NCBI GenBank assembly: GCA_022615525.1
Contig: JAKEGN010000148.1
Location: forward strand, 1-9,552
DNA: 9,552 nucleotides
Source of the DNA: Woeseiaceae bacterium
Lineage (GTDB): Bacteria; Pseudomonadota; Gammaproteobacteria; Steroidobacterales; Woeseiaceae
Reading direction: 5' to 3'
The notes beneath the pieces were generated by a model, which did no database searches, was not told the DNA's origin, and saw nothing but the letters and a program-made list of their open reading frames with translations. Of this stretch, positions 1 to 5,943 are shown one piece after another (the stretch's first letter is position 1; the number at the start of each line of letters is the position of its first letter). The position numbers and the translations under genes were made by a program.

Positions 1-86
1 CCTTCGAGCGAGTCAGGATTTCCGAGTGAGAAGGGCGTACCGGACTGTGGGCGGCTGGAACCTGGGTCTCCTCGCCGGCGACAGCG

Positions 87-92
87 TATCAT
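87..92 (+). promoter_or_regulatory. Candidate -10 element for uup
   Basis: TATCAT matches the sigma-70 -10 consensus at five of six positions and lies 13 nt before the uup ATG. No convincing -35 is visible 16-18 nt upstream. A start site here would give a leader of only about 7 nt, so either the mRNA is nearly leaderless or the true promoter lies before the window. The 1-105 stretch shows nothing else I can name, and I do not see the end of an upstream gene. Confidence 0.22.
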
Positions 93-105
93 CTGAAATC
101 AAACC

Positions 106-2028
106 ATGTCCCTCATCCGATTTGAAAACGTATCGCTGGATTTCGGCGAGCAGAAAATACTCACGGCCGCAGAACTGGCGATCGAAACGGCCGAGCGCAT
201 CTGCCTGATCGGGCGTAACGGTGCCGGCAAATCGACCACGCTCAAACTGATCAGCGGCGAGATCGAACCGGACCACGGCGACGTCATTCGCCAGTCGGGG
301 CTCATCGTCAGCCAGCTTGCGCAGTCACTGCCGGATGCCATGGACCAGAAGGTGTTCGAAGTGGTCCGGTCCGGGCTTGCCGGCATCCAGGACCTGCTCG
401 ACGAGTACCAGCACCGTGCGAACGAGACGCTGGACCGGCAGGGGCTGCTGGACCTGGAACTGCTGCACCGGCAGATCGACGCGCACGGCGGCTGGAACCT
501 CGAACAGCGTGTCGAGACGACCGTTACCGAACTCAATCTGCCGGCCGAGAAAAAAATGAGCGAACTTTCCGGCGGCTGGCGTCGGCGGGTTGCACTTGCC
601 CGGGCGCTGGTGCAGAAGCCGGACCTGCTGTTGCTGGATGAGCCGACCAACCACCTGGACATCGCCACCATCCGCTGGCTGGAGGACGTCGTGTATTCGC
701 ACGCGGGTTCCGTGCTGTTCATCACCCACGACCGTGCGTTCCTGCAAAAGCTCGCAACGCGCATCGTCGAAATCGATCGCGGCAAATTGACGAGCTGGCC
801 CGGCGACTACAAGAATTACCAACTGCGCAAGGAAAAGGCGCTGGAAGACGAATCGCGCGAGCACGCCTTGTTCGACAAGAAACTCGAGCAGGAGGAAATC
901 TGGATTCGCCAGGGCATCAAGGCCCGGCGCACACGCAACGAAGGCCGCGCGCGTGCGCTCATCAGGATGCGCGAGGAACGCGCGAAGCGGATAAAACAGG
1001 ACGGCACTGCAAGGATACACATCGAGGCTGCGGAGCAATCGGGACGAAAGGTGATCCGTGCGAGGAACGTCGGTTACAGTTTTGACGGCAAACCGCTGAT
1101 CGCGAATTTCTCGACGAAAATCATGCGCGGGGACCGCATCGGCATACTCGGCAACAATGGTGTCGGCAAGACGACCCTGTTGCGGCTGCTGCTCGGCGAC
1201 CTGCAACCGCAGACCGGTACCGTCAAGCACGGCACCAACATCGAAGTCGGCTACTTTGACCAGCTGCGCGAATCGCTCGATCCTGAAAAGTCGGTGGCGG
1301 AAAATGTCGGCGAAGGCCGCACGTACATCCGTCTGGGCGGCAAGGACCGGCACGTCGTCGGTTACCTGAAAGGATTCCTGTTCAGCCCGAAGCGCTCGCA
1401 GACGCCGGTCAAGTCGCTCTCGGGCGGTGAACGCAATCGCGTCATCCTGGCGAAACTGTTCACGCGTCCGGCCAACCTCCTGGTGCTCGACGAACCAACC
1501 AATGACCTCGACATGGAAACGCTGGAGGTACTGGAAGACAAACTGACCGGCTTCGACGGAACGCTGATCGTGGTCAGTCACGACCGCGAGTTCCTCGACA
1601 ATGTCGTGACCAGCGTGCTGGTCTTCGAGGCCGAGGGCCACGTCCAGGAGTACGTCGGCGGCTACAGCGACTGGCTGCGCCAGGGTCACGCGCTCGCCGA
1701 GGTCGACAGCCCGGGAACGAACGTGGCGCCGGGCACCTCGAGCCCGCTCGACCGGGTGACAGCACGCGTGAAGAAGCTGGGATTCAGGGAGCAGCGCGAA
1801 CTCGAAGCATTGCCGGCAACGATCGAGGCTCTGGAAAAACGCCTGAACTCCATACAGGAGCAGATCTCACAGCCGCATTTCTATTCCCAGTCGCATGACC
1901 TCGTTCGGCCGATACTCGACGAGTTGCAGTTCACCCAGGAACAAATCGACCAATCCATGCGGCGCTGGGCGGAACTGGACGATCGATCGCAGGAGTTCCA
2001 GCGCTCTCGCCTCGAAGACCGCTCCTGA
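106..2028 (+). CDS. uup: ABC-F family ATPase Uup
   Basis: This is a soluble, duplicated ABC ATPase of the ABC-F class. Such proteins bind the ribosome and modulate translation; E. coli Uup mutants also show raised precise excision of transposons (family knowledge). The 640 residues carry two complete nucleotide-binding domains. NBD1 has Walker A GRNGAGKST (36-44), signature LSGG (154-157), Walker B with DEPTNHLD (178-185) and switch ITHDR (206-210). NBD2 has GNNGVGKTT (349-357), LSGGERNRV (438-446), DEPTNDLD (462-469) and SHDRE (491-495). Between them lies a charged linker with the Uup-typical WIRQGIKARRTRNEGR (266-281). A predicted coiled coil at about 555-635 is the Uup DNA/RNA-binding tail. 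There are no membrane segments. No clear Shine-Dalgarno precedes the ATG, but the N-terminus (MSLIRFENVSLDFG) fits the family, so I keep this start. It is the only forward gene in the window and converges on the VOC gene downstream. Confidence 0.96.
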   Translation: MSLIRFENVSLDFGEQKILTAAELAIETAERICLIGRNGAGKSTTLKLISGEIEPDHGDVIRQSGLIVSQLAQSLPDAMDQKVFEVVRSGLAGIQDLLDEYQHRANETLDRQGLLDLELLHRQIDAHGGWNLEQRVETTVTELNLPAEKKMSELSGGWRRRVALARALVQKPDLLLLDEPTNHLDIATIRWLEDVVYSHAGSVLFITHDRAFLQKLATRIVEIDRGKLTSWPGDYKNYQLRKEKALEDESREHALFDKKLEQEEIWIRQGIKARRTRNEGRARALIRMREERAKRIKQDGTARIHIEAAEQSGRKVIRARNVGYSFDGKPLIANFSTKIMRGDRIGILGNNGVGKTTLLRLLLGDLQPQTGTVKHGTNIEVGYFDQLRESLDPEKSVAENVGEGRTYIRLGGKDRHVVGYLKGFLFSPKRSQTPVKSLSGGERNRVILAKLFTRPANLLVLDEPTNDLDMETLEVLEDKLTGFDGTLIVVSHDREFLDNVVTSVLVFEAEGHVQEYVGGYSDWLRQGHALAEVDSPGTNVAPGTSSPLDRVTARVKKLGFREQRELEALPATIEALEKRLNSIQEQISQPHFYSQSHDLVRPILDELQFTQEQIDQSMRRWAELDDRSQEFQRSRLEDRS

Positions 2029-2046
2029 GACGGGACGGCAACGGCA

Positions 2047-2080
2047 GGCACGTGCGTGCCCAGACTGACAGCTACCTGTC
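2047..2080. terminator. Weak stem-loops in the convergent uup/VOC junction
   Basis: The 43-nt gap between the two convergent stop codons holds GGCAC-GTGC-GTGCC (2047-2060). It is followed by GACAG-CTAC-CTGTC (2067-2080), which is trailed by TTT on the plus strand. The second stem overlaps the last codons of the VOC gene. Both stems are only 5 bp and the U-run is short, so I call this a probable weak terminator for uup, and possibly two-way. Confidence 0.33.
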
Positions 2081-2446
2081 TTTCCAGACATTGGCCTTCT
2101 TGTCGAAATCCTTTCCCTGGACCTTCACCACGCAGAAGCGCTGCCCGGTCGGCGCCTCGAGCACGACCCAGTCCCGGATGCGCGCGACTTCCTTTGCGCC
2201 GAGGCCGATCAGCCTCTTCACTTCAGCCTCGATGTTGTCCGATTCGATATCGATGTGAACCCGGCTCGGATGGCTAACCGATTGCACTTCGACATATGGC
2301 TCGCCGGGTGCGGTTTGCAGCGTCACGTACTTGCCTTCTTTCTTTTTCGGCGGTGCCCCGAGCGCCGCACTCCAGAATTCCGTGGCCGCATCGAGATCAT
2401 CGGTTTGGCAATCAATGATGAAACCGGCCAGCTTGCTCTTGTGCAT
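2072..2446 (-). CDS. VOC (glyoxalase/bleomycin-resistance) superfamily protein
   Basis: This is a 124-residue single-module protein of the vicinal oxygen chelate fold, closest in pattern to the Glyoxalase_6 type. The family uses paired beta-alpha-beta-beta-beta units to bind a metal or a small ligand, and the substrate cannot be told here. The N-terminal unit (LAGFIIDCQTDDLDAATEFWSAALG, shown here as LAGFIIDC at 6-13 and TEFWSAALG at 22-30) and the C-terminal unit (VHIDIESD at 63-70, VLEAPTGQRFCVV at 95-107) are both present. A Lys-rich tail ends KDFDKKANVWKDR. The reading frame extends upstream, but ATG at 2446 is preceded by GAGGAGG at good spacing and gives the normal family N-terminus. 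It stands alone between nhaA (101-nt gap) and the converging uup, and probably has its own promoter. Confidence 0.85.
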   Translation of the reverse strand: MHKSKLAGFIIDCQTDDLDAATEFWSAALGAPPKKKEGKYVTLQTAPGEPYVEVQSVSHPSRVHIDIESDNIEAEVKRLIGLGAKEVARIRDWVVLEAPTGQRFCVVKVQGKDFDKKANVWKDR

Positions 2447-2491
2447 GACGCCTCCTCGCTTATTCAGTGCATGAACGGATCCGGAATGGGC

Positions 2492-2497
2492 ATTGTA
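2492..2497 (-). promoter_or_regulatory. Candidate -10 for the VOC gene
   Basis: On the minus strand TACAAT lies in the 101-nt gap between nhaA and the VOC gene. It matches the -10 consensus at five of six positions and would give a leader of about 40 nt that includes the strong ribosome binding site. The -35 region 17 nt upstream (GATTCC) is poor. A second -10-like TATATT lies nearer the nhaA stop. The gap shows no terminator for nhaA. Confidence 0.25.
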
Positions 2498-2548
2498 CTG
2501 CCAGATCAGCCCGTGGAATCCGTAAGGCAATATAGCAATGCTCCGTGA

Positions 2549-3337
2549 TCAATCGGCAGCAGGTGACTCGGGAAGCGCCCGGCGGAGTACCAGGTAGCCG
2601 AGTATCCCGGATGCCAGCGAGCCGGCGATTATTCCGAGGCGCTCGTCGAACACCGTGTGCATGTCGGTGCCGCTGCCCTCGAACGCCAGCGACGCAACAA
2701 ACAGGCTCATCGTGAATCCCACGCCGCAGAGCACCGCAACTCCGTACAGGCTCGCCCAGTTTGCGCCCTTCGGCAGGCTGGCGATGCCAAGCCTGATGGC
2801 CGCCCAGCAAAAAAAGAACGCGATTATCAATATCGCCGCAAGGTCATCGAAGATTGCCAGTGATACCAGGAATATCTTCAGTGAGGTTGGCACACGATTG
2901 CCGAGCAGCATGAGTATCCCGAGGGCAAAAGCGATATCGGTTGCCGCGGGGATCGCCCATCCGTCCATGGCCGTGGTGTCGCCGTGGTTCAGCAGCAGGC
3001 AGACGCCGACCGGAAAAACAATACCGCCGACGGCACCCAGGACGGGCAGCAGAATGTTGGCCGGCCGTGACAGCTCACCATCGAGAAATTCCCGTTTCAG
3101 TTCCAGCCCGACGAGAAAGAAGAAGATGGCCATCAGGCCATCGTCGTTGATCCAAAGGATCAGCGGTTTTGCGACATACAGTGCACCGATGCGAACCTCG
3201 ACCGGCACATCGAGCAGCAGGGCATACCAGCGCTGCGCGGGCGAATTTGCCACGACCATTGCCAATGCGGCCGCCAGCACCAGCGCGATCCCGCCGGCCG
3301 ATTCGAGTTTGAGAAATGCTCGTATCGTCGTTTTCAC
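2549..3337 (-). CDS. nhaA: Na+/H+ antiporter NhaA with large internal in-frame deletion
   Basis: NhaA exchanges protons for cytoplasmic sodium or lithium across the inner membrane. E. coli NhaA has 388 residues and 12 helices; this one has about 262. Residues 1-175 match helices I-V: WIND near 62-65, FFFLVGLELKREF (72-84), WAIPAATDIAFALG (127-140) with the helix-IV Asp (134), and FDDLAAI (163-169) with the Asp164/Asp165 ion-binding pair. After Phe174-Phe176 the sequence jumps straight to the tail of helix X (CWAAIRLGIASLPKG, from 177), then helix XI (LCGVGFTMSLFVASLAF) and helix XII. Helices VI-IX and the GKPLG segment with Lys300 are absent, about 130 residues by comparison with my memory of the E. 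coli sequence. The frame stays open. I chose GTG at 3337 because GGAG lies 7 nt upstream and the N-terminal length then fits the family; the open frame runs up to a TTG at 3352. Transport function is doubtful. It may be a decaying allele or an assembly artefact. Confidence 0.85.
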   Translation of the reverse strand: MKTTIRAFLKLESAGGIALVLAAALAMVVANSPAQRWYALLLDVPVEVRIGALYVAKPLILWINDDGLMAIFFFLVGLELKREFLDGELSRPANILLPVLGAVGGIVFPVGVCLLLNHGDTTAMDGWAIPAATDIAFALGILMLLGNRVPTSLKIFLVSLAIFDDLAAILIIAFFFCWAAIRLGIASLPKGANWASLYGVAVLCGVGFTMSLFVASLAFEGSGTDMHTVFDERLGIIAGSLASGILGYLVLRRALPESPAAD

Positions 3338-3344
3338 ATTCACG

Positions 3345-3348
3345 CTCC
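3345..3348 (-). promoter_or_regulatory. Ribosome binding site deciding the nhaA GTG start
   Basis: GGAG on the minus strand is 7 nt before GTG at 3337, and only 1 nt before the other GTG two codons upstream. It therefore supports 3337. It lies only 10 nt past the base of the U-tailed hairpin, so hairpin formation and ribosome access could affect each other. Confidence 0.6.
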
Positions 3349-3358
3349 ACAAATGAAA

Positions 3359-3396
3359 AGGCCCGACGCGTGGCCCTGGAGCCCCGCGTCGGGCCT
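3359..3396 (-). terminator. Strong U-tailed hairpin between csp and nhaA (terminator or attenuator)
   Basis: AGGCCCGACGCG (3359-3370) and CGCGTCGGGCCT (3385-3396) form a perfect 12-bp GC-rich stem around a 14-nt loop that can itself pair GGC/GCC. On the minus strand the stem runs directly into TTTTCATTT, which is the shape of an intrinsic terminator for the cold-shock mRNA. It ends only about 10 nt before the nhaA ribosome binding site, so it could also act as an attenuator controlling nhaA. Confidence 0.75.
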
Positions 3397-3404
3397 GCGA
3401 TCAC

Positions 3405-3453
3405 CCTGGCGGCTGCCGTTCCGTCGTGTGAACGACGGGACGGCGGCACCAGG
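3405..3453 (-). other. Long imperfect hairpin just after the csp stop codon
   Basis: Read on the minus strand, CCTGG...CCAGG closes a hairpin of about 22 bp with a TCAC loop. Pairing from the loop outward gives seven consecutive pairs, a C-A mismatch, five pairs, a second C-A mismatch, two pairs, a one-base bulge, then six pairs including one wobble. It starts 4 nt after the csp stop. It has no U-run, so it is not a classic terminator. It may protect the csp 3' end, or form the first domain of a two-hairpin nhaA leader. Confidence 0.65.
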
Positions 3454-3457
3454 TTCG

Positions 3458-3667
3458 TTACATCGGTGTTACGTTCTCTGCCTGTGGGCCTTTCTCGCCC
3501 TGGCTCACAGTCATCATTACCTTTTGGCCTTCGCGCAAGGTTTTGCGACCGCTGGCATTAATTGCACTGAAATGAACAAAAACATCCTTACCGCCATCTC
3601 GTTCGATGAAACCAAAACCCTTCTCATCGTTGAACCATTTAACGGTGCCTTCTACTTGCTCTGACAT
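3458..3667 (-). CDS. CspA-family cold-shock protein
   Basis: This is a 69-residue single-stranded nucleic-acid-binding protein of the OB fold, acting as an RNA chaperone in the cytoplasm. It has the full cold-shock domain: VKWFND (9-14), RNP1 KGFGFI (16-21), RNP2 VFVHF (29-33), and a QGEKGPQAENV C-terminal strand (56-66). Its length is typical. The reading frame runs upstream to 3751, but ATG at 3667 has AGAGAAG in front of it and gives the standard MSEQVEGTVKWF-type N-terminus. It lies alone between an intrinsic terminator upstream (3773-3750) and a pair of hairpins downstream. That suggests a monocistronic, abundantly expressed mRNA. Which Csp paralogue it is, and whether it is cold-induced, cannot be told from sequence. 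Confidence 0.95.
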   Translation of the reverse strand: MSEQVEGTVKWFNDEKGFGFIERDGGKDVFVHFSAINASGRKTLREGQKVMMTVSQGEKGPQAENVTPM

Positions 3668-3712
3668 AATCTTCTCTTGATAGCTCTGACCAGAAAACCT
3701 GGCAATTGAAAC

Positions 3713-3730
3713 ATCCGGCTTGCGCCGGAT
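3713..3730 (-). other. GNRA-tetraloop hairpin in the csp leader
   Basis: On the minus strand ATCCGGC-GCAA-GCCGGAT forms a 7-bp stem capped by a GCAA tetraloop, 46 nt before the csp start codon. It is followed by GTTTC, too few U residues for a terminator. A stable leader hairpin fits the structured 5' untranslated regions known in cspA-type mRNAs. No temperature-sensing role can be shown from sequence. Confidence 0.55.
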
Positions 3731-3749
3731 AAACGTGTCCCCGAACGGC

Positions 3750-3773
3750 AAAAAAAATCAGCGCATGGCGCTG
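3750..3773 (-). terminator. Intrinsic terminator downstream of the TerB/SRPBCC pair
   Basis: On the minus strand CAGCGC-CAT-GCGCTG makes a 6-bp stem followed by one A and then eight consecutive T residues (3757-3750). This is a classic Rho-independent terminator. It lies 93 nt after the SRPBCC stop codon and 83 nt before the csp start, so it probably separates these two transcription units. Confidence 0.8.
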
Positions 3774-3802
3774 TCGATGACGGTCGAAAACTTTGGGCCC
3801 GT

Positions 3803-3831
3803 ATTGTCACGCCTGCGGGCGCGTTGTGCAA
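3803..3831 (-). promoter_or_regulatory. Candidate csp promoter upstream of the terminator
   Basis: On the minus strand TTGCAC (3831-3826) and GACAAT (3808-3803) are separated by exactly 17 nt. A start near 3796 would give csp a leader of about 130 nt, similar in size to cspA-type leaders. That leader would contain the intrinsic terminator at 3773-3750, which is either evidence against this promoter or a hint of attenuation. Each hexamer matches the consensus only partly. Confidence 0.25.
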
Positions 3832-3865
3832 CAGGAAATCGGCGAAATTGCATGGAAATGGCTCG

Positions 3866-4264
3866 CTACCTGGCCTGCAAATACTTGAGCCACGGCGCGA
3901 AATAGCGCGAATCCCAACCGCCCGATACACCCTGGAAGTCGCTCTCGGGCACATCGAGGTGTATCAGGTCGATGCGCCCGGCCTTGGCATCCTCCTCGGC
4001 GAACAGGATGATCAGGGTCGAGTCCGGATCCGCGTCCGCGAAGTTCACTGAGCGCCAGGACTGGACGATCAGGCGAGGTTTCACGACCTGCAGCGTCCGC
4101 CCCTTGAGCAGTCCGCCGAAAGCTTCGAACGCGGAGCCGGCTTCTTCGCTGATCTTCGCCGGCGCGCCGGTCAGTTCGCTGTGCGCGACCGGATCCATGT
4201 ACATGTGGTACAGATCGGCAGCCGCCGCGGGCAGTACCACTGTCTTGTATATCCTGCTGCGCAT
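3866..4264 (-). CDS. SRPBCC / AHSA1-like (START-fold) protein
   Basis: This 132-residue protein has the helix-grip fold that binds hydrophobic ligands in a deep cavity. No ligand can be assigned. Recognisable family features are an N-terminal strand (YKTVVLPAAAADLYHMYMDP, 6-25), HSELTGAPAKISEEAGSAF (28-46), FGGLLKGRTLQVVKPRLIVQSW (as FGGLLKGRTL at 49-58 and RLIVQSW at 64-70), and the closing GWDSRYFAPWLKYL (116-129). This last part matches the C-terminal helix ending in W-x-x-Y-L of Aha1-type proteins. The length is normal for a single-domain member. ATG at 4264 lies 7 nt after the TerB-like stop codon, so the two genes are probably co-transcribed and translationally coupled. A terminator follows 93 nt downstream. 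There is no signal peptide, so the protein is cytoplasmic. Confidence 0.85.
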   Translation of the reverse strand: MRSRIYKTVVLPAAAADLYHMYMDPVAHSELTGAPAKISEEAGSAFEAFGGLLKGRTLQVVKPRLIVQSWRSVNFADADPDSTLIILFAEEDAKAGRIDLIHLDVPESDFQGVSGGWDSRYFAPWLKYLQAR

Positions 4265-4271
4265 GCCCGTC

Positions 4272-4736
4272 TCAGGTCATGTTCTCGGCGAAATAGTCAT
4301 CGAACGCCTGGTGCAGTACGTCCGGCGGAATATCGATGATCTCGGCCGCAACGTGCAGTTTTTCCATTTCCTCCGCGTCCCTGCGACCGTCTGCCGCGGC
4401 GACCTTCAGCATCATCAGGGCGATTTCCCGTTTGTCATCGCGCGTCAGCACACCGCTCAAGTCCCTCAGCAAACCCTCGAGGTCCGGATTGTCGGCAAGA
4501 TTCGTCAGCGCCCGGTTCAGCAGCTCCAGGGACTGGGCGCTTTCGAGGTGAAAATGCCGGCCGACTCCCTTCAGCATTTCCGCGGTTTCCGAAGAGGAGA
4601 TGGAGCCGTCGCCCTTGGCAACGTAAACGAGCAGTGCAGCCACCAGGAACTGCGAATCGTAGACTTCGGTCTCGTCGCTGGTTTCGATGACAAGCGTCGC
4701 GCCCTCGAATCTCGGATTGATCGTCTCGTCGATCAT
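4272..4736 (-). CDS. TerB-like protein
   Basis: This is a 154-residue, mostly helical, acidic protein of the TerB fold, named after the tellurite-resistance operon. Free-standing TerB-like proteins are widespread and most have no known role, so tellurite resistance should not be assumed. Two related acidic motifs mark the internal duplication of the fold: VAKGDGSISSSE (39-50) and VAAADGRRDAEE (112-123). Both resemble the D-G-x-(I/R)-x-x-x-E metal-binding signature of TerB. A central KREIALMMLK helix (102-111) and the C-terminal FDDYFAEN fit. There are no membrane segments and no signal peptide. ATG at 4736 is preceded by GGAGAG at normal spacing. It is the first gene of a two-gene unit with the SRPBCC protein and lies 103 nt after the DUF1801 gene. 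Confidence 0.85.
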   Translation of the reverse strand: MIDETINPRFEGATLVIETSDETEVYDSQFLVAALLVYVAKGDGSISSSETAEMLKGVGRHFHLESAQSLELLNRALTNLADNPDLEGLLRDLSGVLTRDDKREIALMMLKVAAADGRRDAEEMEKLHVAAEIIDIPPDVLHQAFDDYFAENMT

Positions 4737-4787
4737 GCTTCTCTCCAGCCGTGGCCAGCGCGGCCTCCGTGGCTGCAGCCTGCCCCC

Positions 4788-4793
4788 ATTCTA
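4788..4793 (-). promoter_or_regulatory. Weak -10 candidate for the TerB/SRPBCC unit
   Basis: The 103-nt gap at 4737-4839 has TAGAAT on the minus strand, a five-of-six match to the -10 consensus, about 51 nt before the TerB-like start codon. I find no good -35 at 16-18 nt. An A/T-rich patch near 4818-4826 (TTTTTT on the minus strand) has no stem before it, so I see no terminator after the DUF1801 gene and cannot exclude read-through. Confidence 0.2.
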
Positions 4794-4839
4794 CCCGTGG
4801 CCGCGAAGCAGGCGCGACAAAAAATTCAATGCGACAGCC

Positions 4840-5262
4840 CTATTCCGAAGTGTACTTGGCCCTCATGTACTTCACGGAATCCTCGATCAGGGCCTGCAGT
4901 TCCTTCCGGTCGATATCCTCGAGCGACTTGACGTACAGGCAGCTCTTGCCAGTCTTGTACTTCCCAAGCCTCTTCATGCGGGCAGCAAATTTCGAGAAGC
5001 CGGACATTATGTAGATCGTCAGGTTCTGCTTGCGGGGGGCCACGCCGCAGAGCATCCAGCTCCCGCTGCGGCCGCTGTCATACCGATATTCGTAGCTGCC
5101 GAAGCCGATGATACTCGTGCCCCACATCCGGGCCGGGCTGCCGGTTGCGGCACGCATCATGCGGCACACCGCCTCGCAGTCGCTGCGCTTTTTCGGGTCG
5201 GCGATCGTCCCGAGAAATGCCTTGACACTGGCATCGGTCTTTTTCGTTTTCAGCTCGGCCAC
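4840..5262 (-). CDS. DUF1801 domain-containing protein
   Basis: This is a 140-residue cytoplasmic protein of the DUF1801 family (YdhG-like alpha/beta fold), with no established biochemical role. The N-terminal MAELKTKKTDASVKAFL (1-17) is the usual family opening. It is followed by RSDCEAVCRMMRAATG (26-41), MWGTSIIGFG (46-55), the Tyr-rich YEYRYDSGRSG (57-67), FSKFAARMKRLGKYKTGKSCLY (as FSKFAARMKRLG at 89-100 and KTGKSCLY at 103-110) and the closing IDRKELQALIEDSV (117-130). The length is typical. I place the start at GTG 5262. The GAGG overlapping the upp stop codon lies 7 nt before this GTG but only 1 nt before the other GTG at 5268, and the family usually opens with MAE-K-K. It is the last gene of the long operon, coupled to upp by a 9-nt gap. 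Confidence 0.85.
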   Translation of the reverse strand: MAELKTKKTDASVKAFLGTIADPKKRSDCEAVCRMMRAATGSPARMWGTSIIGFGSYEYRYDSGRSGSWMLCGVAPRKQNLTIYIMSGFSKFAARMKRLGKYKTGKSCLYVKSLEDIDRKELQALIEDSVKYMRAKYTSE

Positions 5263-5269
5263 AGGCACA

Positions 5270-5273
5270 CCTC
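5270..5273 (-). promoter_or_regulatory. Ribosome binding site of the DUF1801 gene, overlapping the upp stop codon
   Basis: GAGG on the minus strand overlaps the upp TGA (5274-5272) and sits 7 nt before GTG 5262. The overlap suggests translational coupling between upp and the DUF1801 gene, and it decides the start in favour of 5262 over GTG 5268. Confidence 0.6.
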
Positions 5274-5892
5274 AACTCGTTCCGTACAGCCTGTCACCGG
5301 CGTCTCCAAGGCCGGGCACGATATACTTGCGCTCGTTCAGGTGATCGTCGATCGCTGCCGTGTACACCGTTACGTCCGGATGCGCATCGCGCACTTTCTT
5401 CAGGCCTTCCGGACAGGTCACGATGCAGACTACGATGATCGTGGCCGCGCCGCCGGCTTTCAGCATGTCGAGTGTTGCCACGGTCGAGCCGCCGGTTGCC
5501 AGCATCGGGTCGATGACGATGCACAATCCGCCTTCGGTCTGCGGCGGCAGGCGGTGGTAATAGGTAACCGGCAACTTGGTCTTTTCGTCGCGATAAATGC
5601 CGACAAACCCTACGCGCGCCGTCGGCACCAGGCCGAGTATCCCGTCCAGCATGCCGATGCCTGCCCGCAATACCGGTACCACGACGATGTCTTCATCGAT
5701 CATCTGGCATTGCGCTGTAGCGACCGGCGTCTGCACCTCGACCTTCTTCAGCGTGACATTCTTCAATGCCTCGTAACAGAGGAACATCGTGATTTCTGTT
5801 GCCAGTTCGCGAAACTTCTTGTGCCCGGTGTCCTGGTCGCGAATGAGTGACAGCTTGTGCTGGACACAGGGATGTTTGACTTCTACGTGCAT
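5272..5892 (-). CDS. upp: Uracil phosphoribosyltransferase
   Basis: This enzyme salvages pyrimidines in the cytoplasm: uracil + PRPP gives UMP + diphosphate. The 206 residues align end to end with E. coli Upp (208). It has the opening VEVKHPCVQHKL (3-14), PVLRAGIGMLDG (73-84), and GFVGIYRDEKT (95-105). The PRPP-binding loop is IDPMLATGGST (127-137) and the uracil-binding C-terminal motif is YIVPGLGDAGDR (190-201). No key residue is missing. ATG at 5892 has GAGGAG upstream at 9 nt. The gene sits seventh in a run of same-strand genes, 51 nt after a VOC gene and 9 nt before a DUF1801 gene. Often upp is next to uraA or stands alone, and no permease is visible here. The 51-nt gap upstream is the largest in the run and could hold an internal promoter, though I do not see a clear one. 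Confidence 0.97.
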   Translation of the reverse strand: MHVEVKHPCVQHKLSLIRDQDTGHKKFRELATEITMFLCYEALKNVTLKKVEVQTPVATAQCQMIDEDIVVVPVLRAGIGMLDGILGLVPTARVGFVGIYRDEKTKLPVTYYHRLPPQTEGGLCIVIDPMLATGGSTVATLDMLKAGGAATIIVVCIVTCPEGLKKVRDAHPDVTVYTAAIDDHLNERKYIVPGLGDAGDRLYGTS

Positions 5893-5943
5893 CGCGTCTC
5901 GCTCCTCGTTATCGTTGTTCTGCAGTCGCGGCTGGACGCCCTG

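Noticed and set aside
325..1689. Long open frame of 454 codons on the minus strand inside uup
   Set aside because: It lies wholly antisense to a clear ABC-F gene and its translation has no family pattern. GC-rich genes often give long antisense frames.
3677..3705. TTGCCA-17-TATCAA promoter-like pair on the minus strand just before csp
   Set aside because: The hexamers and spacing look good, but transcription would start about 3 nt before the ATG and leave out the ribosome site (AGAGAAG). I regard it as chance.
4272..4736. Tellurite-resistance locus
   Set aside because: Only a single TerB-like gene is present, with no terA, terC, terD or terE neighbours, so resistance cannot be inferred.
4687..5850. 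387-codon plus-strand frame across upp, DUF1801 and part of the TerB gene
   Set aside because: It spans several well-supported minus-strand genes and their gaps. Its composition is Arg/His-rich with no domain.
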